This document shows positions 8,604 through 18,173 of a stretch of 64,000 nucleotides of DNA, piece by piece. The notes beneath the pieces were generated by a model, which was not told where the DNA came from, did no database searches, and saw only the letters and a list, made by a program, of their open reading frames with translations. The stretch spans positions 44,540 to 108,539 of the forward strand of contig JBFWMB010000003.1 in NCBI GenBank assembly GCA_050251815.1, in the 5' to 3' direction. Numbering within the stretch: the stretch's first letter is position 1; the number at the start of each line of letters is the position of its first letter. The position numbers and the translations under genes are program-made. Source of the DNA: GWE2-40-63 sp050251815. Lineage in GTDB: Bacteria > Bacteroidota > Bacteroidia > Bacteroidales > SZUA-534.

Positions 8604-10925
8604 TTAGGAAATAACTCCTTCCATCGATTTTTCCAGTTCGCGGGCTTCCTGAAGGAATTCTTTTACGCTCATCTCGCGATAAAATATCAATCCGTGAGTA
8701 GTTCGTATCCGGGGACTTTCGTTTTGATAAAAATAGTCTTTACCCAGCATCAACTGGATGTCTTTCAATTGGTCAACCCAGATGTTTTTTGCTAAATCGC
8801 TGAATTTTCCGTCGAGCATGTAGCTGGGGAATGAAGCATCGACCTGACTCAGGTAACAGTTGGTAAACGAGGTGTCGAGAACCGCCATGGCGTTTAACGA
8901 TACCGGTACAATTACATTGGCTTCGGCCGCATGAAATTTAAACCAAACATTGCGGTAACCCCAGATGCGGAGGTTCGATAAATCTTCTTCTTTTTCCCAG
9001 AGTTTAACCGCATCAGCTATGGCCTGTAATACTTTGTAGTGGGTGTCGGGGCCGCTTCCTTCGGGGTCGAGAGCCAGACTTATTACCGTGGGTTTTAAAT
9101 CGCGGAATTGTTGCAAAATGGGTTGCACATCGCGTTCGCGTTCGGGTTGTTCGGTAAAAATGTCGCCGGTGTAAAATCCGAGCCTTAGATGATGCACGTT
9201 TTTAACCTGAAATCCAAAATGGGCCCAAACCATTTCTTCTTCAAATTCACGCACCATGCCTTTTAGCTTTTGAACTTCCGGCGGGTTTTTTTGTCCGTCA
9301 TAGCTGTTGCGCAGTACCGATAGTATGTCGTCAATTTTATTCCGTAAGTCGTTCTGGTTTTTCACCTGATAAATGGCCACAATGGCCCGAACTATCCGGT
9401 GGCAAAGTCCACGCCGGCGCTCGTGCGGTTCGCCCGAAGCTACTTTGTTTAAATAGTGGTACACATCTTTGTCCCATTTGTGTTTATAACCCACCTCAAA
9501 AAAATCAGGATATTTTACCATTTGTATCTGGTCGATGTTCAGAAAGTTTTTGGTGTCTTTCAGTGCATCGATAATAAACTGATTGGTTACCGCTGTAAAT
9601 CCTGAAGTGAGTACCGAAAAATGAGCATCGTTGGTTTCGTTTCGCGACAAGCGATGCACATGGGGTAAAATCCCCAACATAATATCGTCGTGATGCGGTC
9701 CGGTATGATAATACATTTGGTGATTTTCGGCTTCACACCCTTTCAGTAACTTGGCTTCAAGACTTTTTATAACTTCCTTAACCGTATTTAGGCTCAAATT
9801 AGGAATCAGCTTACAATATGGATCGGATTTTAAATCGTCGAGCGTAAGGTGATGCGCATATTTGCCCAGTTTTTTGCAGAGTTCAAGAATGGCCCGTTCG
9901 CTTTTATCCTGGGTCCATGAGCCTGTGGTGTAAAAGCGTTTGACCGAATCGGTGAGTTTTACGCCAGCCCCTTTGGTGATGTAAAAGCGGCTGTTTTTTA
10001 GTTTTTTAAGTACGGTAGCGGGGTAAATATTGGAAGGTTGATTTTCGAGTGCGTCTTTAATTACATCGGCTTTGGCTTCACCTGCTGCGAAAATAAGGGC
10101 TACCGCATCGGGGTTGTAGGCAATAGTTTCAAGGCCGATGGTTATAACCAGTCGGTTTTTCGACACTTCAATTCCTCCCAAATCGCCAGCTGCCTGGGCC
10201 TGGGTTTCGAAATTTGTAGGTGTTAGCCGTGTAGTTGAATAACGGTCGGAGCCACGTGTATTAAAGGCTACGTGACCATCGGGACCAATACCTCCTAAAA
10301 AGAATCCGATGCCTCCTTTTGCGCGAATCTTTTCTTCGTATTCGGTACACCAGTCATCGATCATAAAAATTGATTTTTGTTGCATGAGTTCCACCGACGA
10401 TTTGGCTTCGCGGTAACGCAAACTTAAATCGACCCGATTGTCCGGAAAGACCTCGGTAAAATGCCGATTCTCGAATAAGGGAATTTTGTCGCTGTTTATT
10501 AGCAAGGCATTAGCGGGATCAAGACCAAAACCATCGATATAAAAATTATTCACATAATGGTAAAAACTGTTGTGTTGTTTGGAACTGATGGGGTAAAACT
10601 CATCAATTTGAACAAACGACAAATCTTTTAATACCGGTTTTTTCCCAAAGTTAAGGCCGTACATTTCTTTGTACTCCGATACTTTTTTACTGGTCCAGTT
10701 TTCTAAAAAGTAACGAGTCCATTTAATAAAATATTCGGGGGTTTTTCCCGTAGGTAAGCTAATAACACCGTTTGGATTTTCATTTACCCATTCTAAAAAA
10801 CGTAAGGCGGTAAAAAACCCAAGTTTTGGAAAATTATCAACAGTAATATAAGGAATGTTGCTGGTCATTTGGTTTTGACCACTGAGTTCAAAGAACTTTT
10901 GTTCAACGCTTGACTCAAATTTCAT
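8604..10925 (-). CDS. NagB-like glucosamine-6-phosphate deaminase fused to a PIG-L/LmbE domain
   Basis: A 773-aa two-domain cytoplasmic protein. Residues about 30-330 are NagB-like (GVISLPTGKTPE, VQIDEFYP, GGIGPDGHVAFN, LVITIGLETI). Residues about 395 to the end resemble PIG-L/LmbE deacetylases, with the metal-binding stretch YYHTGPHHDDIMLG. NagB converts glucosamine-6-P to fructose-6-P and ammonia; the PIG-L fold removes N-acetyl groups from GlcNAc derivatives, so one chain might both deacetylate and deaminate. In the E. coli motif NDGHIAFNE the last Glu is catalytic (E148); here the same place is Thr (DGHVAFNT), so classical deaminase activity is not assured. Large NagB homologues of this sort are common in Bacteroidota. 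Confidence 0.8.
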   Translation of the reverse strand: MKFESSVEQKFFELSGQNQMTSNIPYITVDNFPKLGFFTALRFLEWVNENPNGVISLPTGKTPEYFIKWTRYFLENWTSKKVSEYKEMYGLNFGKKPVLKDLSFVQIDEFYPISSKQHNSFYHYVNNFYIDGFGLDPANALLINSDKIPLFENRHFTEVFPDNRVDLSLRYREAKSSVELMQQKSIFMIDDWCTEYEEKIRAKGGIGFFLGGIGPDGHVAFNTRGSDRYSTTRLTPTNFETQAQAAGDLGGIEVSKNRLVITIGLETIAYNPDAVALIFAAGEAKADVIKDALENQPSNIYPATVLKKLKNSRFYITKGAGVKLTDSVKRFYTTGSWTQDKSERAILELCKKLGKYAHHLTLDDLKSDPYCKLIPNLSLNTVKEVIKSLEAKLLKGCEAENHQMYYHTGPHHDDIMLGILPHVHRLSRNETNDAHFSVLTSGFTAVTNQFIIDALKDTKNFLNIDQIQMVKYPDFFEVGYKHKWDKDVYHYLNKVASGEPHERRRGLCHRIVRAIVAIYQVKNQNDLRNKIDDILSVLRNSYDGQKNPPEVQKLKGMVREFEEEMVWAHFGFQVKNVHHLRLGFYTGDIFTEQPERERDVQPILQQFRDLKPTVISLALDPEGSGPDTHYKVLQAIADAVKLWEKEEDLSNLRIWGYRNVWFKFHAAEANVIVPVSLNAMAVLDTSFTNCYLSQVDASFPSYMLDGKFSDLAKNIWVDQLKDIQLMLGKDYFYQNESPRIRTTHGLIFYREMSVKEFLQEARELEKSMEGVIS

Positions 10926-10993
10926 AACGCTACTATTTAAGTTTTGAAATAAAAAATTTGTTTTTCATGCTTGTGTTTAGTTTGTATATATAG

Positions 10994-12862
10994 TTAGTCT
11001 GTAGTGTCTTGTTTTATTGTTTTTTTGCCAAATTGCGGGTCGATGTTTAAAAATGGAATGATGATAAAACTGGGGATGGTGCAAAGCATTACCCAAATAA
11101 AAAAGTTCTGATAACCAATCAGGTCCTGAAGCCAACCGCTAATCATTCCTGGTATCATCATTCCTAAAGCCATAAATGCGGTTGTTATGGCAAAATGGGC
11201 AGTTTTGTATTTTCCGTCGCTCACATAAATCATGTAGAGCATGTATGCGGTAAATCCAAAGCCGTAGCCAAATTGTTCAATGGCTACCGATGCACCCACT
11301 AACCAAAGTGACGAGGGCATGGTAAACGATAGGTAAACATACATCAGGTTAGGCAGGTTCATGGCCAATACCATCCACCATAGCCAGTATTTTAAACCTT
11401 TACGCGATGCGGCAATGCCACCGATAATGCCGCCCAGGGTTAGGGCAACTATGCCAATGGTTCCATAAATAAGGCCCAAGTCGCCCGTAGTGAGTCCAAG
11501 TCCGTTTAATTCACGGGCATCTAACAGAAAAGGCGAAGCCAGTTTTACCAGTTGCGATTCACCCAGTCGATACACCAAAAGAAAGAAAAGAATGACTCCA
11601 ATATTTTTCTTTTTAAAGAATTCTAAAAAGGTGCGTCCGAATTCTTTTAGCAGGTTTCCGTTTTCGTTTAAGTTGGGTTTATCGGTTTGGGGTTTGGGTA
11701 ATATCATGCGGTGATAAATAAAAAACCCGACAAAAACGACGGCGATAATGGCAAATACAATGGTCCAGGCCAGCGAAATATTACCTGATAAGCCCACAAA
11801 TACAGCCGATGCTTTTTTTTCCAGTTTGGGGTCGACAACAAAAGCAGCAAAGGCAGGGGTATTCCAATTTTCTGCTGTGAATTCATAGCGGTAACTTTTT
11901 GCCAACGAAAGGCTTTTGTCGCCTTTTTCGTGGCTGAAGTTCAAAATAACTTTTTCATTGGGAGCCGGTTGACGGCTCAGGTAAAAATAGGTGTACCCAA
12001 TATTTCCGCTGGTACTTAAGTTGAGGTCGGCATTTGGCGCATTGAAGCGTTTACTCAGTTTGTTTTTTAAGGGTAATGCAACTTTATTCTGCCACCAGCT
12101 TTGTTCCTTTTTGTCGCTGTTAACAGTGGCTTCCGCCTGATAAAAATTGTGTTTCAGGTTCCATTGCTCCAAGGTATCTAAAAACAGCACAGCTTGTTCT
12201 TTATCTATTTTCTGATGGCTGACTACTACCTGTTCCTGTGAAAAAAAGTAGGTTTTTGACGAATCGGTTTCGATTTTTATTGCAGATGGATTAAAGTTCA
12301 GTGAATCAGCTGTGGAAACAGTACTTACCTGAACTTTTACCGGGGGAAGTCCGGTTTTTGCTTCAAAATGACCGGCCAGAATAACCAGCAAACCCTGTCC
12401 GGTGAGCATGGCCATGCGGTAAAAGGTACTGCGGATCCCCACAAAAAATGCCTGGTCGTGTTTTGTGAGTCCCAGCATGTAAAAACCATCGGCAGCAATG
12501 TCATGCGTGGCCGAACTAAAGGCCAGTAACCAGAAAAAGGCCAGGGTATATTGGAAAAAACTTGGTAATGGAATGGTAAAAGCGACCCCAGCCAGTCCGG
12601 CACCAATCAATAATTGCATGGCAATAATCCAATACCGCTTGGTTTTTAGTATGTCGACCAGGGGGCTCCACAAGGGTTTAATTACCCAGGGTAAGTATAA
12701 CCAACTGGTGTAAAGTGCAATGTCGGTATTCGAAATGCCCATCCGTTTGTAAAAAATTACCGAGAGCGTCATCACAATTACATAGGGAATTCCCTCGGCA
12801 AAATAAAGCGATGGAACCCAGAACCAGGCTCCTTTGTTATCTGTTTTTTTTGTTTTTGACAT
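10994..12862 (-). CDS. AmpG-like MFS transporter with a large periplasmic insertion
   Basis: A 622-aa inner-membrane protein of the PAT family of the MFS (opening SLYFAEGIPYVIVMTLSVIF, then YTSWLYLPWVIKPLWSPLVD). AmpG imports GlcNAc-anhydroMurNAc and its peptides from the periplasm for recycling. After about five helices a hydrophilic stretch of roughly 195 residues (about 165-360) is inserted, and the remaining helices resume at LAWTIVFAIIAVVFVGFFIY. Topology counting puts the insertion in the periplasm. The position inside an operon with SpoIID and amidase genes fits muropeptide or glycan import. The neighbouring SpoIID gene lies 60 bp upstream. Confidence 0.8.
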   Translation of the reverse strand: MSKTKKTDNKGAWFWVPSLYFAEGIPYVIVMTLSVIFYKRMGISNTDIALYTSWLYLPWVIKPLWSPLVDILKTKRYWIIAMQLLIGAGLAGVAFTIPLPSFFQYTLAFFWLLAFSSATHDIAADGFYMLGLTKHDQAFFVGIRSTFYRMAMLTGQGLLVILAGHFEAKTGLPPVKVQVSTVSTADSLNFNPSAIKIETDSSKTYFFSQEQVVVSHQKIDKEQAVLFLDTLEQWNLKHNFYQAEATVNSDKKEQSWWQNKVALPLKNKLSKRFNAPNADLNLSTSGNIGYTYFYLSRQPAPNEKVILNFSHEKGDKSLSLAKSYRYEFTAENWNTPAFAAFVVDPKLEKKASAVFVGLSGNISLAWTIVFAIIAVVFVGFFIYHRMILPKPQTDKPNLNENGNLLKEFGRTFLEFFKKKNIGVILFFLLVYRLGESQLVKLASPFLLDARELNGLGLTTGDLGLIYGTIGIVALTLGGIIGGIAASRKGLKYWLWWMVLAMNLPNLMYVYLSFTMPSSLWLVGASVAIEQFGYGFGFTAYMLYMIYVSDGKYKTAHFAITTAFMALGMMIPGMISGWLQDLIGYQNFFIWVMLCTIPSFIIIPFLNIDPQFGKKTIKQDTTD

Positions 12863-12922
12863 GTTTTGTTCGGTTTCCGGTTTTAATAATTTGTATCGTT
12901 TACCTTATGATAGGCTATAATT

Positions 12923-14248
12923 TTAATAGGTTTTTTCAATGTTGGCTCCTGGGTAGTAGTGCATCAGAATTTCATCAGGAGAATAACCTTTTTCGCCCAT
13001 TACTGCGGCTCCAATTTGGCACAAACCCACACCATGGCCCCATCCGGCTCCGCGAATTAAAAAACCAGCATTGGTTTTTTCGATGGTAATGGCCGAACTG
13101 TAAAGATGTGTAGGGCTTAACCAGCGCCGAATCTCCAGCTCTTTACCTACTACCAGTTCTTTTTTAGTTCCAATTATTTTGAGTTTTATTAAACGACCGG
13201 AAGTTCCCCTTTCCACAGGAATTAAATCAGTTATTGTTCCAAAGTCGATTCCCGATTTTTTGAAAACCAGCTTTGAAAGGTCTTCTGCTGTATACTCAAT
13301 TTTCCATCGAAAAAAACCGTTGGTCGATTGGTCGTAATCGTTTAAAACTTGGCTGAGTATTTTAGCATCGATGGTGTTACAAAAGGCCTCGGGATTGGAA
13401 TTGATAAATTCCGCTGCATTTTTTTCGATGCGTAAATCCAATGTAGAAATATTTTCGGGTTCAGCTGAATCAATAACCGCGCTTAAGTAGGGATGCGGAA
13501 CTGGTTCCCAGCAGTTTTCAAAAAGTTCGGCAACCCCGCCACACGATTTCGAAAAACGGGCATCACAAATGGCATTCTGGTATTTTAATACCTGGCCCAT
13601 GGTTTCCTGTACAGCTTTTATTACCTGTGGATTATGAGCCCGGGTAATTCCCTGGTAACGCTGGCAATGGTCGTCGGCACACACATGAAAATGCGTATGG
13701 TCTTCGCGATCGTACCAGCGAATATGCTCAGTTTCGGTTTGTTGGATTGGATTATAAACGGTTTCTTTTTTGCTTAGGTTTTTTTGTTTTTCAATTTGTG
13801 CCAACAACCAGCTACGCGAAATAATGGCGTGTGCTTTTAATAGACTTAGCGAACTGTTGGCACTCATTTCCGACGATATTACACTTACCAGATAATTCTC
13901 TATGGGTAAAATGTTGATGGCTTGAATGGCACCATCGAGCACCATTAATTTTAAGGCACCCTGAAACTTCTGATCTTCTTTCTGTTCCCAATGAAAATCG
14001 ATGCCAATGGTAACGGCTTTTATCTCAAAATGATCGGCCGAAAGATTGCAGGGAAGAAAGCTTACCTCTTTACTGAAAGTTTGGGTGCCGTTTTCAGTAG
14101 TAAGTTCAATGGCTCCGTTTTTTATGACGGCCTGGCAAACATTGTAGCAATTCTCACCGGTTTCTGAAAGCTTAAATTTTCCGGCCAGTTTAAAACTCAG
14201 CTTCTCTCGTTTTACTATGCCAATTTGTATGTTTGGTGACGATTCCAT
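12923..14248 (-). CDS. SpoIID/LytB domain protein (probable lytic transglycosylase)
   Basis: A 441-aa protein. The start is placed at the ATG at 14248; the frame is open upstream but would overlap the preceding gene. The SpoIID core has VISSEMSANSSLSLLKAHAI, where the Glu aligns with the catalytic Glu of B. subtilis SpoIID, followed by SRSWLL. The C-terminus has the family signature GAGWGHGVGLCQIGA and YYPGANI. SpoIID is a lytic transglycosylase acting on glycan strands already stripped of peptides. No signal peptide is evident, so where it acts is unclear (cytoplasmic action on imported oligomers is possible). It sits between the AmpG-like transporter and the SGNH esterase. Confidence 0.85.
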   Translation of the reverse strand: MESSPNIQIGIVKREKLSFKLAGKFKLSETGENCYNVCQAVIKNGAIELTTENGTQTFSKEVSFLPCNLSADHFEIKAVTIGIDFHWEQKEDQKFQGALKLMVLDGAIQAINILPIENYLVSVISSEMSANSSLSLLKAHAIISRSWLLAQIEKQKNLSKKETVYNPIQQTETEHIRWYDREDHTHFHVCADDHCQRYQGITRAHNPQVIKAVQETMGQVLKYQNAICDARFSKSCGGVAELFENCWEPVPHPYLSAVIDSAEPENISTLDLRIEKNAAEFINSNPEAFCNTIDAKILSQVLNDYDQSTNGFFRWKIEYTAEDLSKLVFKKSGIDFGTITDLIPVERGTSGRLIKLKIIGTKKELVVGKELEIRRWLSPTHLYSSAITIEKTNAGFLIRGAGWGHGVGLCQIGAAVMGEKGYSPDEILMHYYPGANIEKTY

Positions 14249-14258
14249 AAGTTTGCCT

Positions 14259-14792
14259 TTAATTTTGTAAGTAAGTTTCAATTTCTTTTTTCCATACCAA
14301 ATATCCCGCATTATTCAGATGGAGGCCATCGTAGGTGTACATTGGGTTTAGGTTTCCATTTCCATTCGAAAAAGCACGGGTCATATCAATATAAAAAGCC
14401 TTTGTTTCAGTGGCTAAGGCCGCAATTCCTTCGTTCAGTTTTTCTACGTTCTGAGGATAGATAGCTGTATGAGTAAACGATTCGTATTCAACGGGAAGCA
14501 CACTCAGTAAATGAATTTTTGCCGTTGGCCAGTATTGATGCATTTGGTTTACCAGTGTATTATAATTCATCAGCACCGATGCAACGGGTATTCCATTGGC
14601 TAAATCGTTAATTCCAACCATCAAAAAAATGGTTGAGGTTTGCTTTGTTCGATAAAGCGGAATTCGTTGAATAATGTCGATGGTTTTATCACCGGCAAGA
14701 CCCAGGTTTTCAATGTCAGACTGTGGAAATAATTCGTTCCAGTTTCCCCATTGGGTGAGGCTGTCGCCGATAAAAAGTATGGGATTATTCAT
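14259..14792 (-). CDS. SGNH/GDSL-type hydrolase
   Basis: A 177-aa esterase with all four family blocks: FIGDSLTQWGNW (nucleophile Ser in GDS), LGLAGDKTIDI, FLMVGINDLANG and DGLHLNNAGY (Asp and His of the triad). There is no signal peptide. It overlaps the end of the GNAT gene by 8 nt, so the two are translationally coupled. In this operon an O-acetyl esterase acting on acetylated muramic acid is a reasonable guess, but the sequence does not prove a substrate. Confidence 0.85.
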   Translation of the reverse strand: MNNPILFIGDSLTQWGNWNELFPQSDIENLGLAGDKTIDIIQRIPLYRTKQTSTIFLMVGINDLANGIPVASVLMNYNTLVNQMHQYWPTAKIHLLSVLPVEYESFTHTAIYPQNVEKLNEGIAALATETKAFYIDMTRAFSNGNGNLNPMYTYDGLHLNNAGYLVWKKEIETYLQN

Positions 14793-15696
14793 TATTTAGT
14801 TTTTTTTCGTAGCGCCAAAAAATTCTGTCGATAATTGCATTTGCGTAATGAGAATAAAAGGCAATGGGAGCTACCCAGGGAATGGTGGCAATGGAGTGTC
14901 CCTGTAGTTTCATGTCGGTCAGGCAAAGGTAAAGCAGTACGCTGCCAACCCCATTTCCTCGCAAATCACGGTGTGTTCCCATGGGCCCAAACCAACCCGT
15001 CCCCTGGTTGTTTCCGTCGTAAGCCGAAAAAGCTTTAATATGGCCATTATGTCGGGCAATAAAAATGGCTGGTTTAGCAAAGCGATAGGCCATTTCCAGT
15101 TCGTTTTGCCAAAGCATCCAATCATCTGAAATAAAGTTGAATAGTTCTTCTTTGTCGCTTAAAGTTGCCCGCTTAATTTCAATGGATTCTTTTTGTAGTT
15201 CGGCTATTTTTTCTGATGCATCCCAATCTGTAGCCAACAAATCAACCTTCATGTTGATGGTATCTCCTGTTTTTTTGAACCCCATTTTTTCTGCAAAGCA
15301 AACAGCAGGCGTGTATCGGGGATCGATTCCCGGCATGAAGTAATTCAGAGGTACATCGTAAATGCGGATGCTAACAACAGCTGAATTGGTAAACTGCATG
15401 TGCAAAAGTTCAAAAAGACGGGTTGCTATTCCCTGACGTCGGTACTCCGGATGAACAGCCATTAACTTGATATAACCCAATTTTGACCCGCGAATGTTAC
15501 GGGTAACACCCTGCATAAAACCAACCACCTTATTCTGATGCAGTGCCAGCCAGGTAAATTCCGGATTCCAGCTCGGATCAGCATATAACTTTTCTTTTAG
15601 CAGCAAGTCGGTAAACCTGTCGAAGGATTTACTCTGGTTGAGTAAATCCAATACCTGCTGAAAGTATGGGTCGGTATAGTTTTGCACCGCTATCAT
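14785..15696 (-). CDS. GNAT-family acetyltransferase, two GNAT domains
   Basis: A 303-aa protein with two tandem GNAT modules. The first has the acetyl-CoA motif VHPEYRRQGIATRLFELL (about residue 80); the second has GTHRDLRGNGVGSVLLYLCL (about residue 240). GNAT enzymes move acetyl from acetyl-CoA to an amine. Linked to the DUF4922 gene by a 5-bp gap and overlapping the SGNH gene, it belongs to the amino-sugar operon. The acceptor could be an amino sugar such as glucosamine or muramic acid (inference). Confidence 0.8.
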   Translation of the reverse strand: MIAVQNYTDPYFQQVLDLLNQSKSFDRFTDLLLKEKLYADPSWNPEFTWLALHQNKVVGFMQGVTRNIRGSKLGYIKLMAVHPEYRRQGIATRLFELLHMQFTNSAVVSIRIYDVPLNYFMPGIDPRYTPAVCFAEKMGFKKTGDTINMKVDLLATDWDASEKIAELQKESIEIKRATLSDKEELFNFISDDWMLWQNELEMAYRFAKPAIFIARHNGHIKAFSAYDGNNQGTGWFGPMGTHRDLRGNGVGSVLLYLCLTDMKLQGHSIATIPWVAPIAFYSHYANAIIDRIFWRYEKKLNNE

Positions 15697-15701
15697 GTGG
15701 C

Positions 15702-16649
15702 TTATTTAATGCTTGTTTTTAAATAATCGGTAAGTTCTTCAAAATTCTTATCGCTAAGGGTCAATTGTTGCATAATGTTGCTTATATCGTCTCGGTTTAT
15801 TTTTGTAAAGTCTTTTTCCAGTGGAGTTATCAGGGTTCCCCCAAAATCGACCGAAGCCGGACTTAAAAGGATATTTTTTTCGCCTTCTTCAAAATATTGC
15901 CAGGGACGGTGTTTTTCGCGGGGGAAAATAATTACACGCCAGCCCAGATTGTACCAACTTAGAATATTCAGCATAGGTTCTTGGTGCTGAACTAATTGAC
16001 TGGTATACTCATAACAAGGTTTAAACGCTTTTATCAGAATTTCTTTATCATTTGCTTCCAGTACAATCATCTTTCGAATACCATCGTTAATGGCAATAAC
16101 CGAAAGAGCTGTATTGTTGATGAGGGTAGTTCCATACTTTGATTTCAGTACATCAAATTCCTTCTCAATGGGCAAAAAACCGGTGTTTCCGGCTTGAAAA
16201 TGCAAATGATCCGGAGCCGATGCTCCGCAGTTGGGAGCGTTGTAAAACACCACCAAATCGGGGAGCGCTTTGCTCAGAGCTAACATATCGGCAAACGAAT
16301 GCTTTATTTCCTGCGGGATATGTTCGTTGTGGGCTATGGTATAGTGCTCTGGAAAAATAGGAAAGGGATTGCAAAGTATTTCATAGGTACTTTCAAATGC
16401 TACGCTGTGCTGTTCATTGGGGCGGTTTGCGGCACATAAAAAACATTTTCGTGCTTCAATCGATGCCTTATCTACTTTTGCTGCCGACGAGGTAATCCGT
16501 TTTGGATTGTACTGTACATTTACCTGAAAACCATCGTAGGCAAAAGTTTTCAGCCGAACATTTTTTAAACCTTCGGCATTGTTTGCCAGTAGCGGCCAAT
16601 TGGTTTTTTGCTCCAGAAATAAATTAGTTGTTTTGCTTTGGTAGTTCAT
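15702..16649 (-). CDS. DUF4922 (HIT/GalT-like) protein
   Basis: A 315-aa protein with ARKCFLCAANRP (CxxC) near residue 90, FPIFPEHYTIAH, and the nucleotidyl-transferase/phosphorylase-like SAPDHLHFQAG (HxHxQ) near residue 165. DUF4922 is related to the HIT superfamily, including GDP-L-galactose phosphorylase and GalT; these act through a covalent nucleotidyl-His. Its reaction is not established. In this operon it may handle a UDP- or GDP-linked amino sugar, which is inference only. Confidence 0.75.
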   Translation of the reverse strand: MNYQSKTTNLFLEQKTNWPLLANNAEGLKNVRLKTFAYDGFQVNVQYNPKRITSSAAKVDKASIEARKCFLCAANRPNEQHSVAFESTYEILCNPFPIFPEHYTIAHNEHIPQEIKHSFADMLALSKALPDLVVFYNAPNCGASAPDHLHFQAGNTGFLPIEKEFDVLKSKYGTTLINNTALSVIAINDGIRKMIVLEANDKEILIKAFKPCYEYTSQLVQHQEPMLNILSWYNLGWRVIIFPREKHRPWQYFEEGEKNILLSPASVDFGGTLITPLEKDFTKINRDDISNIMQQLTLSDKNFEELTDYLKTSIK

Positions 16650-16700
16650 TGATTGATGTAATGATAAATACAGGTTTCACAATTAATTCTTCCATTGGTT

Positions 16701-18167
16701 TTATTTGTTACTCTTATTGAGTTTTATGCGCGCTTTAAGCTCCACGGTGCGTAGTTTGTCTTTGTAATAATTGTGTTTGTTCATGGCTTCGATGCTGAGC
16801 GAAGCATCGGAATTATCTTCCCATCGGCGGCACAGGTAAAGCGAATTGTAAAGACGACCAATCTGATAGTGCCGGCTGATGGCCAGTCCCAAGCCATAAT
16901 CTTCGCCATAACTGGTATTGGGTATTTTAATGCTTCGAAAAACTGGTGTGTAAAAAGCCCGTGGAGCACCCAGACCATTAATACGCAGGGCATTGTTTCG
17001 TCCGTTATCGGGAGTCCATTCTTTGTGGTCAATTAATCCCGGAGGAATTTCTTCCAACTTAAAGTTGGTCATCTGATATGAGCCAATTACCATGGCACAT
17101 TTTTCTTTGTAAAACGTATCCACAATTTGCTGCAATGTGCTTTCGTCTTTGTACAGATCGTCGCTGTCGAGCTGAATGGCAAATTTTCCGCACAGTTCGT
17201 GATGAACAGCCAGGTTCCAGCAGCCACCAATTCCCAAATCGGTGCGCTCAGGAATAATATGAATCAGGTTAAGGTATTTTGCTGCATACGACTGAATTAT
17301 TTCAGTAGTTCGATCGCTTGAATGATTATCGACAATAATTAGGTTGAAGTCGAAGCTTGCTTTTTGCTTCATTACTGAATCAATGGCGTCAGCGATGGTT
17401 TTTTCACGGTTACGAACCGGAATAATAACCGAAGCTTCCACCGGGAAATTACCTTCGTTAAAGTTTACAGTTTTAAATTCAGGTTTTAAATACCCGCCAA
17501 TGGCTTTAAGATGAGTAGTAACGGCTTGTTCCATTTCAATCTGTACCTCCCGGTTTTTGGGATCAACATAATCGAATATTTTTTTACCCGAAGCACGGGT
17601 ATCCCATTCAATTTGTGAATAAAGAGGTTCCGGAATATGAAACAATTCCTGATTTCGGCTAATGGCCAGACGAAGCTGATACAAGCCTGCAAAATCATAG
17701 GTTTCCGTGAAACTGTTAACAACCGTTTTAAATACCTTACTTTCAATAAACCAAAGCGGACCAAAGTTAAAATCGTCGCGCAAGCTGCCTTCCTGGTAAT
17801 CAATTACCGGATGATTGCTTTGTTTACCATCGGCAACCTGCAGGTAATCAGAGTATACCATTCCGGCGCTGGTATCATCAGCCATGCTGATAAAGCGTTC
17901 CAGGGAAAACTGACCCAGTTTTATTTCAGTTTCTTTAGTTATTAAAAGCACGTAATCGGTATCAACAACAGCGGCAGCTTTTTTTAAGGTAGTTGTTTTA
18001 AAAAAGCTTTCAGTTTCCATCACTTTTGCTTTGTTCCACTGGGTTTTTAAATCAGAATTGCCTAATAAGTAAACGGTTTTTATGTGTTGGTTTTGTTCCA
18101 GTTCCTGTAGCATGTATTCCCAGATAGCGGGAGTTTGGTAAGGGATAAAACAAGTTATGGTTTTCAT
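16701..18167 (-). CDS. Family 2 glycosyltransferase with an extra N-terminal GT-like half
   Basis: A 488-aa cytoplasmic protein. The main GT-A domain starts near residue 235 (ASVIIPVRNREKTIADAIDS, then LIIVDNHSSDRTTEII) and has the DxD-type metal site QLDSDDLYKDES. The first 180 residues look like a second, diverged GT-A domain (TCFIPYQTPAIWEYMLQEL, then VVDTDYVLLITKE). There are no membrane helices. It lies 6 bp after the amidase gene and so shares its transcript. A sugar-adding enzyme in an otherwise degradative operon is unexpected; donor and acceptor are unknown. Confidence 0.8.
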   Translation of the reverse strand: MKTITCFIPYQTPAIWEYMLQELEQNQHIKTVYLLGNSDLKTQWNKAKVMETESFFKTTTLKKAAAVVDTDYVLLITKETEIKLGQFSLERFISMADDTSAGMVYSDYLQVADGKQSNHPVIDYQEGSLRDDFNFGPLWFIESKVFKTVVNSFTETYDFAGLYQLRLAISRNQELFHIPEPLYSQIEWDTRASGKKIFDYVDPKNREVQIEMEQAVTTHLKAIGGYLKPEFKTVNFNEGNFPVEASVIIPVRNREKTIADAIDSVMKQKASFDFNLIIVDNHSSDRTTEIIQSYAAKYLNLIHIIPERTDLGIGGCWNLAVHHELCGKFAIQLDSDDLYKDESTLQQIVDTFYKEKCAMVIGSYQMTNFKLEEIPPGLIDHKEWTPDNGRNNALRINGLGAPRAFYTPVFRSIKIPNTSYGEDYGLGLAISRHYQIGRLYNSLYLCRRWEDNSDASLSIEAMNKHNYYKDKLRTVELKARIKLNKSNK

Positions 18168-18173
18168 AAATAG

